This document shows positions 37,852 to 49,960 of a stretch of 64,000 nt of DNA, piece after piece. The position numbers and the translations under genes are program-made. This stretch comes from Acanthopleura granulata (Eukaryota; Mollusca; Polyplacophora; Chitonida; Chitonidae), in NCBI GenBank assembly GCA_016165875.1, contig JABBOT010000016.1:10850063-10914062 (forward strand), given 5' to 3'. Under the pieces are notes generated by a model. That model had not been told where the DNA came from. It saw only the letters and a list, made by a program, of their open reading frames with translations, and made no database searches. Positions within the stretch are counted from its first letter, which is position 1. Each line of letters starts with the position of its first letter.

Positions 37852-38095
37852 TATATTTATTTATTTGATTGGAGTTTTATGCTGTACTCAAGAATATTTC
37901 ACTTATGTGACAGTGGTCAGCATTAGGGTGGGAGGAAACTGAGCAGAGCCCGGGGGAAACCCACAACCATATGCAGGTTGCTGGCAGACCTTCGCACGCT
38001 CTGCAGGAGAGGAAGCCAGCAAGAGCTGAACTTGAACTCACAGCGACTGCATTGCTTCTGGGTCATTGCGCAATGTTAGCGCGCTAACTGTCTGT
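37852..38095 (-). repeat. tRNA-derived SINE, near full length
   Basis: TTTATTTATTTGATTGGAG tail, AGCCCGGGGGAAACCCACAA body, and a degraded head with TTAGCGCGCTAACTGTC. Confidence 0.9.
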
Positions 38096-38919
38096 ACACA
38101 GAGATATACATATATCTGTCCCACCTTGTGCACTGTCTGATTGTAACAAAACTATAACCTGTCCTTCACTGGTTTTTTACTTTCTGTTTATTGTTCATCA
38201 CCCACTTTATTGACAATTAACTAATACCTGATGCCATTTATTGTATACACTTTGCAATAATCCTTTTATTATCATACATCTGTCACACCCAGCCAACACC
38301 TGCCATAAATGTTTAATACCATGCTTATCTTATCAGACATGTTTGCTCTTTTCTGGAGGTCCACTGTACGTAACATATATATGTATATATCTGTAAATAC
38401 AGGGTATGTATAAGAAAATAAAATCAACACATTATTAAGCTAACTGGATTTAGGCATTTGTATGATGTTCCTCATTTCACACATTTCTCCTGAGGATGAC
38501 ATATTTAAAGTCAAAACATTAACATAAAAATAGTGAAATTACTTTGTTTATATACAACATGTAGATTGTTACCCGAGACATAAAAAAATAGAAAAAAAAA
38601 GCGTAGCAAATATCCAAAAAACATGGTAATCACAAAGGCATTACCCTACATGATCATATGATAACAAGTGGAGCCAGTGTACACTAGGCGCTGTGCGGAA
38701 AAACAAAGATTTGTTAAACTACCCTGGTAATATTTAATGCACCATCAATATATAACCTATTCATTTTTTTGCCAAAGGTACATGTACACTCTCATTTATA
38801 TCTGTACATCGTATGATTGAAAATGTATTTGCTTAATGTATGGTTGTCTGATTTCTGTAAAGCTATAAGAAAAAAAAAAATTTCCAATTTTCTCAAACTG
38901 GCCAGTATCAGCATTCAAT

Positions 38920-39169
38920 GTTTATTTATTTATTTGATTGGTGCTTTTCACTGCTCTCATTAATGTTTCACCGATATGAAGACAGCCAGCATTATCGTGG
39001 GAGGAAACCGGGCATGGGGAAACCCATGAACATCCACAGGTTGCTAGCAGACATTCCCAGTTACAACCAGTGAAAAAGTGAGTATGAACTTCTATTGAAT
39101 TCACATCAATCGCATTGTTGAGAGGCTCCTGGGTCATTATGCTGTGCTGGCACCCTTGGCCACCAAGCC
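38920..39169 (-). repeat. tRNA-derived SINE, diverged
   Basis: TTTATTTATTTATTTGATTG tail, GGGAGGAAACCGGGCATGGG body, and a head region ending TGGCCACCAAGCCC. Confidence 0.85.
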
Positions 39170-39410
39170 CTCTTTTTAGAACAGTAACTTGGCACTTATG
39201 AATTCAACAGTCAAGGCTAAAATTTGCATTATGTATTAAAAGCAAGTGCTGCTTTACCAACACCATCAACAGAATCAAACAAATAAATGGAAGAAACCAG
39301 CATTAGTGGGAAAGAAATTTTAAAAATGAAGTGAGCATCATAGAAACCTGTCTTTAAAAACTCCTTTACTTCTTAGATTTTTTCCTTTAAATGCAAAACA
39401 AATGGTTTGA

Positions 39411-39684
39411 TTCTATGGTGGGCCTTATGGTTGTTCTAGCAGTGCTTCATTCTATGGTGGGCCTTATGGTCGTTCTAGCAGTGCTTCATTCTACGGTTGG
39501 CCTTATGGTCGTTCTCGCAGTGCTTCATTCTATGGTGGGCCTTATGGTCGTTCTAGCAGTGCTTCATTCTATGGTGGGCCTTATGGTCGTTCTAGCAGTG
39601 CTTCATTCTATGGTGGGCCTTATGGTCGTTCTAGCAGTGCTTCATTCTATGGTGGGCCTTATGGTCGTTCTAGCAGTACTTCAT
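39411..39684. repeat. 39-bp minisatellite, seven units
   Basis: Units start at 39411, 39450, 39489, 39528, 39567, 39606 and 39645: TTCTATGGTGGGCCTTATGG, then TCGTTCTAGCAGTGCTTCA. Identity between units is very high, suggesting recent expansion. The open frame (13-residue repeat) has no signal, splice context or neighbouring exon. Confidence 0.97.
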
Positions 39685-39953
39685 TTCTTCAGCTTGTAAC
39701 CGGATAAATACACTGAAGCCAACTGCTAATTAACTTCAGCAGAATGAAGTGAAAACAAGGAATACATGGCTAACTAAAATGGTTTTTTTTTTATTTATAA
39801 GAGGAATATGTACAAGCGATGGTTATAAAGATAATAAAAACTTCTATAATACTTCCTTGTAGTCTACATGAATATTTACATATGAATACCAGAGATTATT
39901 TGTGTCTATCTTCCTGTAAAAAGAATCCTCCTAAAATGATAACATGCATTTTC

Positions 39954-40055
39954 CTGGTTGGTGTTTTACGACATATCACTCAAATATATTTCATTTAAAA
40001 CAGAGTTATCCAGACCATGGGCGGGTGAAAACTTGCAGGTTTAGAAGAAACCATC
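39954..40055 (-). repeat. degenerate SINE tail
   Basis: GGTTGGTGTTTTACGACATA and CTCAAATATATTTCATTT match the SINE tail poorly, and the rest is not recognisable. The neighbourhood (40.06-41.2 kb) holds no gene exon. Confidence 0.45.
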
Positions 40056-40944
40056 TAACATACACATTGAAACCATCTTGACTCGTCTGGTACCCGACAT
40101 CTACCAGTTAACTGGACAACCGTTGCCTTGAGTGAACCACACAACCTTGTTGGTCAAGGGCAAGTGGTTTCGCTGTCCAGGCCACATGACCTCATTGGTT
40201 GAGGGTCTTTCAAAGATAGTGATGCAACACAATATGTCAGAAGTTTTAACTGGAGTATTTATTGCATTGGTGTATGATATATATGTCATATTTGTTTTTC
40301 ACTTTTATGATGTAGGCCAGTTTTATGGGTGACAGAAGCTGGAATTCTATGAGTAAACCTCTGACATCTGGGGCAGTACTGGCGAACTATCCCTTCTGCA
40401 GTAAAAATATGTTGCACTGGTGGAATTAAGGCAACGCACCATTAGCTGCTCACTGCCCCCAAGGCCACAAGGCTATGCATTAGAAATACAGAAATCCTGA
40501 GAGATCTATGTCTTAGAATAGTGATGAAGCCTGTTGTCACTTGATGTAGAGACTGAAAAGCGGAGTATCTCATCACTCAACCACAGCCTTCACTGTTGTA
40601 CCACAACAGATTGGAGCTTTGGAATTAAATCATACGTGTACTTCAAACATATAAACCATCGGTGTGTATTCAGCAAATGATGTATTCCAGAAAAAAAAAA
40701 AAACAATAAAATCCTATCTCTGAAATTTTCGGATGAATATTTATACATGTTCAAACTGATTAATCCTACATTTCGATTGTTCATTCAAAATCAGTCATAC
40801 AATAATGTAACACTTTGTTACTGGAGGTATAAAAATATATGATATTCATGATGTACAATGTGCTTACATGTACAAAAATATGCATTGGAAGTAGTGTATA
40901 TGTAATAGATATGCACAAGATCTGCAACCAGGTATTACGAACGA

Positions 40945-40950
40945 TTTATT
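40945..40950 (-). terminator. candidate polyadenylation signal of the Ly6 gene
   Basis: TTTATT on the plus strand (AATAAA on minus), ~285 bp past the Ly6 stop codon. Other hexamers exist further on, e.g. ~39790. Confidence 0.4.
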
Positions 40951-41233
40951 CACTGAACAAGGAGAAATTTCCCCAAAGCCAGCCAAAAAAACAAAAAAAA
41001 AATCAGATTCTTATTCTTTAGGCTATACTAAAAAAATATCTAATTAGGCTTATTACAAAATGGATTTGTAATGCTGTGATGTCAGGTGAAAACACACAAA
41101 GGATGACCTACAGAAAGACATGTAATTCACCAGTTTGCAGAAGAACTTCAATGTACAATGACGACAAAAAACTGCCACAAATATAACAGCGAAGTGAAAC
41201 TCCAGGAAATCAGCTACTGTGCATGTATCAATG

Positions 41234-44200
41234 TTATCGCAAGTGAAGGACTAACATCACAAACGTTGTCATAGCGACCAGGATGAGGCTTGGCTTTTGT
41301 AAACTTCCAGATAACTGAAAAGACAGGAAGAAAGACAGATTTGATTAAACTTTTCAATCAAATATTTTAACATTTAATAACTAAAATTTATTACACTGGC
41401 CAATCTGTGCACAAAATTTCATTCACATCTATGCAGAATTATTTCTGTGAAGTTAATGACAATGACAAACACATAATAACCTCCTTTGGTGAAGGTAAAA
41501 TTATTAATTGTGACCATAACAGTTGTATAACAAATTCTGAAACTGGCAATCTAGCTATGCAGTAATTTTACATCCTAAAATTTGATGATCGTTTGGTCTT
41601 TGTGATTACATGGCTTTGGATTTATCTAAACCAGAAGTTCATCATTAACATTAACAAAGGGGTTCTTATTTGATGTGTTGGGAAAAAACATTGCAAAAGG
41701 CAAAAAAAAACGGGTATAGAGAATGCTCCTATGAATATTATATCAGTTGGGAAAGCTGTAAGCATTTCTATGTGAATGGCTTCTTACAGAGAAACCCAAT
41801 TTCAGAAACTCAAAGCAATCTGTTAAGTTAGAGCCCATTTGAATTTTCATTTGGGGCAAAGTGCTTAATATGAAGGACACAACAGCACTGTTTAGTGTCA
41901 TTCATTAAAACTATTGTACTTGTGATACTTAATTCCTACTAGGAATTACACTGGTGAGAAGAACGTATCTGACTGATTGGTTGTTTAATATTTAATGCTA
42001 TATTCAAGAAGTTGTCTATTATAAACAAAATGACAGCTGCTTTATTAAAACCTCACCCTTTAAATGTCGGGGAAACCGCAGTGCCAGTGATAAACCATCG
42101 ATTACTGGTAAGTTTTTGATGAACTTTCCCATGTGTACCAACCCACACAGACAAACACACCATAATGGTGGAGGTGACTAGGGCCCTACAAAGACCGCTG
42201 ACCATTAATTTTCTGCAGAGCCCCCTATAAACAACACCATCTGAGGGAAACGATCTACAAATTAGAATTCCCTTGTCCATGGTGAATTTGCACCATGTGT
42301 GCTTGTCTCTTGGATACTCACTAATCTACATCCTGCAACCAAGAATAAAGGACTTGGCAGCTGAACATGGCGTCAAGATCATGAGCTAGCATCAACCCTT
42401 ACCGTTGCATAGTAATTACACAGATCGCCTTGACAACATTCCACGCAGTCCCAGTCGCGGTACCAGTAGCGCTTGCAGCGCAGCGTCTTGCCGAGGATTG
42501 AACGTGTTGCCTCACAGTCGCTTCTTGTAGTGCAATCCTTGTCGAGCATATGGATTCTTTCAGCTCTGGGGATCCAATATGGTGGTTCTGGAATGAAGAT
42601 TGTGAATTGGTTAACTACAGTATTTGGTGTAAAATTTCTCGAACTCTTTTCATCTTACAAAAGATTTTTCAGGGTTATTTGGTAGGAAGGACCATATCCT
42701 ACTGGGAAAATGGAGGTTTTAGCACCGAAAGTAATATTTCATGACTTCATTTGCTTCTCAAAATGCTATAATTTTTTTTTCTGGCAAATACAGCTACACC
42801 GTCTGTTTATTTTAAAAAATGAGTGAAGGATTAAAAAGGGACTGGACAGTTTGCACAAATGGAAACACTCTTGACAAACAGGCAAGTTTTTGCCAGAGGG
42901 AACACTGGACAAAAAGGCAATGTTTGGACAATGGAAAGTCTGTTTGCAGAAATGGGCAATCATCGCAACAATGAAAAACACTGGACAAACAGATAAAATC
43001 GGGACAACTTAAAACACTTTGGACAAAAGACACAATTTAGATTCATGGAAAAATTTTGCACCTTTGACACACAGAACAAAACTGTACAATAAGGACCAAT
43101 GGAGATGGCTTACAGGACACAACAGGGCAAGTTGGACAAACTTTCGACAAATTTAAAGAAAATGTGCTTTGAACAAAGGCAGCAATCTGGCACAGCCAGA
43201 GTGAATGAGTTAATGTATGAATTAAACCTTTAGGACAAATTAGGAAATCTGAACATGCTGGTAAACCTGGGCAAAATTGCATATGGTAAATAAAAGTAAA
43301 TAAAAGAAAATGGTTATACCAGATGTATTATTATCTACAACGAAAATCAAATTATATAATCTTGAATTGTACTTAAAATTATATGCAACAGGATATTGAA
43401 AATATTCGGGCACGAAAGTACTATATTACAACTTATAACACGAAAATGTTGGGCTAAAAGCAGGTCCAACCTTTCATCCATGTTCTGTGTCAATGCTATT
43501 ACAAGTACACAGGTAGAACATTCCAGCTTTAATGGCTCATAACAGACATTCAAACTGTAAACCTTTGAAATTTAGTTTTAGTTTGGTACTGCTACCATCC
43601 CAATTTAGTTTTAGTTTGGTATTGCTCCCAATTTAGTTTTAGTTTGGTACTGCTACCATCCCAATTTAGTTTGGTATTGCTACCATCCCAATTTAGTTTT
43701 AATTTGGTACTGCTACCATCCCAATTTAGTTTTAGTTTGGTGCTGCTACCATCCCAATTTAGTTTTAGTTTGGTATTGCTACCATCCCAATTTAGTTTTA
43801 GTTTGGTACTGCTACCATCCCAATTTAGTTTTAGTTTGGTACTGCTACCATCCCAATTTAGTTCCAGTTTGGTACTGCTACCATCCCAATTTAGTTTTAG
43901 TTTGGTATTTCCACCATCCCAATTACAGTATTCAATTCATTTTCATACATTCCTACTGATAAAAGTTAAAATGTCCAAATGTAACAGCTGCACAATCCTC
44001 TGAGTCAGAACAATGTAATTACGGCAATAATTTGCATTTAATTCAATCCAAACTCACGTCTCCAGGATATCTTGGTCATACAGGCATCTTTGTCTTCGGT
44101 GCACTGTTTGGTTGTCTTGATACATTTGTCCTTGTTGTCGGGCTGACTGTGGCAGACGTAACACTGTAGAGCACTGCCTGCAGAACAGCAACACAACAAC

Positions 44201-46774
44201 CTTTATGTACAGCCTACCCCAAGGTGCTCAGTAGTGATGGAGAAGTTGGAACCAAGCACACTTTCACATCGTCATATATACATGTATTTATTTATTTTTT
44301 TGATAGGTGTTTTATGCTGTACACAAAAAATATTTCACTTATACGATGGTGGCCAGCATTATGGTGGGAGGAACAGAGAAGAGCCCAGGGGAAACCCAAG
44401 ACAATCCGCAGGTTGCTGGGGGACCTTCCCATGTACTGGCTGAGAGGAAGCCAGCATGAGGTGGACTTAGAGCGATTGCATTGGTGAGACGCATCCAGGT
44501 CATTATGCTGCACGGGCACGTCAGCCACCTCACCCTCGGAGGCCCCAAGCGCCTGTAAACGCTCGGGTAGAGCGTGCAGTGTACTTGTTACAAAACAGAC
44601 ACTCAAATGAGCTGCTGCAGCTCTTCTACAATGAGATAATAGGTAAATAAGGTGTAAACTTATTGTGGTGGCTTATGGAATACCTCAGTGATTAACTTCT
44701 ACAAGAATTTCCTTCTTTACTGTCTGACTAGGAAAGCTGCAACAGTTTATTTGGGTGCCTCTTTGAACTAAATACACTGCATGCTCAACCTGTGTATTTT
44801 GGTGTTATAACTATGCAAATAACAACAGATTTGAATTGAATTAGCCAGAGTATATTTACTGACTTCTTTATTTGTTGTTTACAGTAGTACTCAAAGACCT
44901 TTTTAAACTTATATTATTATCAGTAAGGTATAAGTGTGGAGGAAACTTGATGGTTCAGGTAACACTAAAATCACAGCCCTTGGGCATATTACTGATGGAC
45001 TTTTCCACCATTCCAAACAATTATGCATGCTGTTTTTGTGGAAGATAAGTGGTTGATCGCTTATCGTCAGTCTTTCCACACAAAAATTCAGAACGTGAAT
45101 CCACAATGTCCAGAGCTGGGATTGAACCTGCTCCTAAAAGTATATCCTACTTAAGGGACAAGCATCTTTACTACTTGGTCATGACTGGCTGCCTCAACAC
45201 GCTATAGTCTTGTAGTACCTTGGTGTCCAGCAGATAGTTATGTACTATAAGAACTGTCAAATAGTTCCTAATAGATCATTAATCTGTGTTTCATTACCAG
45301 GGCACACACCAAAGGTGTCTCTCTGTCAACCTCTACCACACAGTTCTCTTATGTCCTGTGTATATTATGTGCATTCTTTTTATCAGTTTGTTCTGCTAAA
45401 AAACAAGGCCCCTTTTCACAAAACTTCGTAAATAAATTTCTCATAAATCCTAAACATTTCTCGCGAATCATGTCGCCTTAAGGCTTTGTAACCCAGACAA
45501 TGACTTTTACCAGAAAACGTACGAAAACAGTGACCGGTGAGTTTTGGTGGAAGTGTCTCCTGAGCTATCATTGAATACATGTTTGTTGAGCTTAACCTGA
45601 CCTTGAAACAAAAAAAAAAAAAAAAAAAGAAACAGAACAAAAATCAATTCATTCTTGGTTTCCGATAACAACAAGCATATCCTACCACCCCCAGAATTGG
45701 AACTCTCTATTTCAGTTTTTCTTAGAAAGTGTCTTTCATCACAACATTTTCATCACATAACCAATAGAGAGATAATGAAAAACTAAATGATTAACCAAAA
45801 TAGTTACACATTTAAAAGGCATTATTATACCCAAATATTTAGGACCATTGAAATTATGATAAATTCTTCTAAAAAAGGATACTCTTTGTAGGACTTTACA
45901 CCAACAATTTTAATTCCAAAAGCCAAGAAAATAAAAAAAAAAAACAGGTGCTTAAATACAGTTCTAGATTTTGAGGGCTTTTAGACAACTCTCACTACAT
46001 GCTCCAAAGGTTCTCTATCTCTTCAAATTGACTGGATTCTCCTGGGGTTTTTTTCATATGTTCCAGTCTCAGTCGTTTAAATCTTGCATGACATCATGTT
46101 GACTGACAAGAAGTCACAATGCAGGCTCAGAACCTTATACAAGATGCACGAAACACAAATTTAACTACTGATGTAACACTGTCACTGTACTAAAATAATA
46201 GGCAGTAGTAAGGATGAAGGTGATATCATATGGTTGGGTGACGTCAATTCATTGAAAAATGTCCTTTTCTCAATGAACATCGGAAAAATGGGTCAGCAAC
46301 GAACACAAGCTCAACCTATTCTTTACAAATCCCAAATAATGAAAAAGCAGTGAAAGTGCTAAGCTTGTGAACATTTATTTCAAGTAGCCGACAAGCTTTT
46401 GTATTTTCTGATAAGCTTTTGCATGCACGGCCATAGCCTAATCACATCCCTACAAATCTAGCATCACCTTTAAGGTACTAGTTAACTAGGAATTAAACAG
46501 TACGGTAGGTTAATTGTTACCTTAACTCTTCTTGCTTTTCACACCTTCTATAGCTTAGTTGATAAACATGAGTCACAGCATTGACATTCGTTCAATCATA
46601 ACCGGCCGCCATGTTGTTTTCACCTGTCCCATGGTAGATTTGAAAATATTTCACAAACACGCCGTGCTCAGGTAACAATCGACGGATTAGATTAGTTGGC
46701 GATCAGTTTCAACACACATACTTACTTATTGTCAACAGTGCACAGAAAAACACAGCACAAGGGAGCAGTTCCAT
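41234..46774 (-). CDS. GPI-anchored Ly6/uPAR (three-finger) domain protein, four exons
   Basis: Minus-strand exons 46726-46774, 44058-44177, 42403-42587 and 41234-41314 join in phase: 435 nt, 144 residues plus TAA. Residues 1-19 form a signal peptide (LLPCAVFFCALLTI). The mature part opens with LQCYVC, the classic start of an LU domain, and ends with CVECCQGDLCN, its classic CC..CN close. There are twelve mature cysteines in all, more than the minimal eight to ten. After the domain, S-G-S (120-122) offers an anchor site and PSLILVAMTTFVMLVLH is a hydrophobic GPI-attachment tail. The exon plan (signal / first half / second half / tail) is typical for the family. Such proteins modulate receptors or adhesion at the cell surface; partner and function cannot be read here. 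Splice sites are good (GTAAGT, GTGAGT, GTAAGG donors). Introns hold a 33-bp minisatellite and a SINE. Confidence 0.88.
42830..43270. repeat. diverged GGACAA-rich repeat in Ly6 intron
   Basis: Imperfect recurrence of (TTT)GGACAAA with spacing ~25-35 bp (e.g. CACTGGACAAAAAGGCAATG, CACTTTGGACAAAAGACAC). No strict unit. It lies just before the exon ending at 42587 in transcript order. Confidence 0.55.
43568..43922. repeat. 33-bp minisatellite in Ly6 intron
   Basis: About ten units of CCCAATTTAGTTTTAGTTTG followed by GTACTGCTACCAT; two are shortened. The plus-strand ORF through it is just an 11-codon period lacking stops. Confidence 0.95.
44284..44545 (-). repeat. tRNA-derived SINE in Ly6 intron 1
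   Basis: TATTTATTTATTTTTTTGAT tail, GGTGGCCAGCATTATGGTGG body, and a head with CACCTCACCCTCGGAGGCCC. Same transcriptional orientation as the host gene. Confidence 0.88.
44546..46725. other. Ly6 intron 1, no other gene
   Basis: AT-rich sequence with A runs (~45606-45628). A segment starting GGCCCCTTTTCACAAAACTT (45407) resembles the arm of the 59463 foldback element. No exon was recognised on either strand. Confidence 0.5.
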
Positions 46775-47183
46775 GATACGTATCAGGTCTTCATCACCAT
46801 TCGCTACACCTGGACGACTGTACCTTGTCCGCCATCAACATGACTTGACCTAATTTGTCTTCCTGAACAGGTAAGCGGATGTCCCATGGGTGATACCAAT
46901 ATGTGGCGGAGGGGGGACACTGCCCAGGTGGGCTCTTGTTGACAAAGCATTGCATCACCGAACGCTGATCGATCGACAACCTTCGCCAATTTTCGGTGAC
47001 GACTCGGGAATGGGCGAATGGAAGCAGAATAAAATGGTGCAGATATACATGATCCAAAATTAATTGTTATTTAAACAAAGTGTAGCCTAACGCATAAAAT
47101 GAAATACAATTATGCAATTTCATAAGGTTGTGGTGAAAAAAAAAACAACAACAAAAAAACACACACACACAAAGAAAATATAT

Positions 47184-47436
47184 TTGTTTATTTATTTATT
47201 TGATTGGTGTTTTACGCCGTACTCATGAATATTTCACTTATACGACGGCGGCCAGCATTATGGTGAGAGGCAACCGAGCAGAGCCCGGTGGAAACCTACG
47301 ACCTTCCGCAGGTTGCTGGCAGACCTTCCCACGTGCGGCCTGACAGGAAGCCAGCATGAGCTGTACTTAAACTGGTGGCAGGCTTCGGGTCATTGCGCTG
47401 CGATAGCGCGCTAACGCACTGAGCCAAGGAGGCTCG
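47184..47436 (-). repeat. tRNA-derived SINE, well preserved
   Basis: TTTATTTATTTATTTGATTG tail, GGTGTTTTACGCCGTACTCA, the full body, and a head with GATAGCGCGCTAACGCACTG then GAGCCAAGGAGGC. Among the least diverged copies, ~400 bp upstream of the Ly6 start. Confidence 0.95.
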
Positions 47437-48488
47437 CCAAAGAAAATATAAATGCTAAATATAATTTGAATGCTAAATATAATTTGCTAAATTTGCTGAA
47501 TGCTAAATATAATTTGAATGAATATATCACCTTAAATATGAAAGTGTCGGTAGATATATATGCAATATACTCATGATTCAAATAACTAATAAAAAAAAAA
47601 TAGGTGAATTTTTGTAAAAATAAATAGGATGTAAAAACAAGTCCAACAACTGCTGAAGTTTGACCCACAGCCACACACAAAAAAAAAGAAAAAGAAAAAA
47701 AAAAAAAAAAAAGAAGAAATACTGCACTATTACACCAAAATAGCTACAAATCAGAAACACAGAAAAAACAATTACGGTAAAGAAAACATTGTGGTACAGA
47801 TGAAATAACTCTAAACGCTATCGCAACTGGTAAGTGAAAAATTCTGAAGTACAGCTGCTTTATGAAGCTTTCTTTGCTTTCAGTTAATTTATTCATTTAT
47901 TTTCTTATATATTTATCTGATTGTTGTTTAAAATTTTTCTTTAAAGTTTATTTATCATATTATAGCTTAAACATATTTGTTTAGAAAACAATTAGATACA
48001 TAAATAAATAAATGAACAAACTGAAAGCAAACAAACCTTGATACGACAGTTATCTGTGTGTGGACAGCGTATTTATCTGATCATTACAATTAAAGTTGTC
48101 AGAATAATCTATGTCATAAAGACACATTGTGTCAAATCCAGATTAGGCCGGTCACACTTTATTGCTTATTTCTTGCCCCCGTCCACATATCGGAACTAAT
48201 TATTTCATTTTTGGCTAGAAATTTTAACGAGGTGTCGTTATCATAATGCAATGTTAATGGTATTAAAAAATGAAAATTCTTCAACTTTGCACAAATTTTC
48301 TGGAATATTCTGATGGGGAAACTGCCTCATTGGCCTCATAGAATGGAGACTGAGACACCAACTTGATTCCAGATTTCCCTTCTGTGGGAATGTTCATCAG
48401 TAAGTTTCCAGGCTGTAGATTTACTTGTGGCACTTCAGTTTCCATCAACCTTGAAACTGTCCATGGTCACATGATTTATAATTTAAGT

Positions 48489-48600
48489 ACTGTCGAGTGT
48501 AGTCCTACATGAACTCCACGGTCACTCCAATATTTGGATATAGCCACATCCAAATATCGGAGCGACAGTACAGTTTATGTAGGACTGTTTCGAGTGTGGG
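48489..48600. repeat. imperfect hairpin (foldback)
   Basis: AATATTTGGAT and ATCCAAATAT face each other over an 8-nt loop. The pairing continues imperfectly outward through CACTCC/GGAGCG and CCTACATGAACT/AGTTTATGTAGG. No ORF. Confidence 0.8.
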
Positions 48601-49195
48601 GTAAATGCACTCCTATGAATTAATACACCTATCAGTCAACAATTAAATAAACCAGTTAAATTGTTTAGCATATTTTAATGCCAGACAGTGGGTAGAAATA
48701 TTAAAATGACACCGGTATGAAAGAAATCCTGCGGAACAAACTCAACACCATACTGCACAAGGATTTCAGATGAATACCATATTTACCTCATATAACCAAC
48801 GATTCCCTAAGAAACAAAATCTTAGGCTGTGTCTATAAACTGTTCCTGATGTGACATAATAATATTCCCTGTGTGATGTCGAATCAGGCAGATGTGACCT
48901 CGAGTAGGGCATTTATGCTGGGATGATGTCACCAGCACTTTGACGGGCAGCCTCATTTGTGCATACACATCAGAGATTTGTGAACGCTGTGTTCCTGCGT
49001 GACGTTCACACCAGGCAAAGTAAGAAGGACAGAAAAATTTTGTTTCCGTGTTCTGGCAAGAAATGTGTAATATAGATATCTGTTAAAATACACCGTCTGT
49101 CCAAACACACTGCATTTTTTTTTCACAATTTAGGAAAGCAATTCAGACTCAATATTTAGCATTTAACCATTCTTTTAAGGCAGAGGTTTTGACAC

Positions 49196-49326
49196 CAGCG
49201 GCCAGTCTTACGAAGAGGGTGTAAGCTGTGTCAAACATAAGTCATGAAGACACATATTGTAGAGATATGTCATCATGGAAATTACGTTTGACACAGCGAT
49301 ACACCCTCTTCGTAAGATGGGCCCCT
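49196..49326. mobile_element. short foldback MITE
   Basis: The left arm CAGTCTTACGAAGAGGGTGT and GCTGTGTCAAAC is reverse-complemented by the right arm GTTTGACACAGC and ACACCCTCTTCGTAAGATGG. Arms are ~40 bp and the element ~130 bp with no coding capacity. A single arm of the same family lies at ~22936-22965 (ACCCTCTTCGTAAAACAGG). Confidence 0.85.
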
Positions 49327-49561
49327 GAGAAGTAGTAAAAGAGATTTTTACTGTGCTAAACTTTGCTTTTCTTATGAGGCATAAGTGATTTCTACTGTGC
49401 CAAAGTTGATTTCTGAAGTGGTATTTAAGTAAGTGAATGATTCTACTTTGCCGAACTTCATGACTCCGCTTGTTTTTCTGGAGATTATTTTGAAGATTTA
49501 AATCTGTTTTGATATGTTTTCTATGTGTTGTAAATGAATAAACGTTTTCTTTGTGCCCAAA

Positions 49562-49660
49562 TGTGTTTATTTATTTTACTGGAATTTTTCACCGTATGCA
49601 AGAATATTTCATTTATACCACGGCGGCCAGCACTGCGGTTGAAAGAATCCGGACGGCCTT
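49562..49660 (-). repeat. SINE tail/body fragment
   Basis: TTTATTTATTTTACTGG tail and CACGGCGGCCAGCACTGCGG. Head missing. Confidence 0.7.
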
Positions 49661-49799
49661 AGGTATCCCACCGTAATGTGCAAGTGCCACTAAAATTTGA
49701 CGTCAACCATTTTATCATCAGAACTTACCACAGCCACAGCTTATAAAAACGCAGAGTGGAATATTCCACATACACGACAAGTTTTCAGAAGGCTTTTCA

Positions 49800-49960
49800 C
49801 TCACAATCACTCCGAAGCCTCTCACCAACGCAGTTGCTTTGAACTTCAGTCATACGTAGGGAGGTCTGTCAGCAATTTTTGGATGGTTGTGGGTTTCCCC
49901 TGAGCTCTGTCTGGTTTCATGCTACCATTTTGCTGGCTGACACCAATCAAATAAATAATT
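49800..49960 (+). repeat. SINE fragment, opposite orientation
   Basis: GAAGCCTCTCACCAACGCAG to GCTGACACCAATCAAATAAA. It faces the 49562 copy, leaving an inverted pair around 49.56-49.96 kb. Confidence 0.75.

Noticed and set aside
46794..47057. 87-codon minus ORF just upstream of the Ly6 start
   Set aside because: It could be part of a 5' leader, but it has no recognisable domain and the signal-peptide ATG at 46774 is the convincing start.
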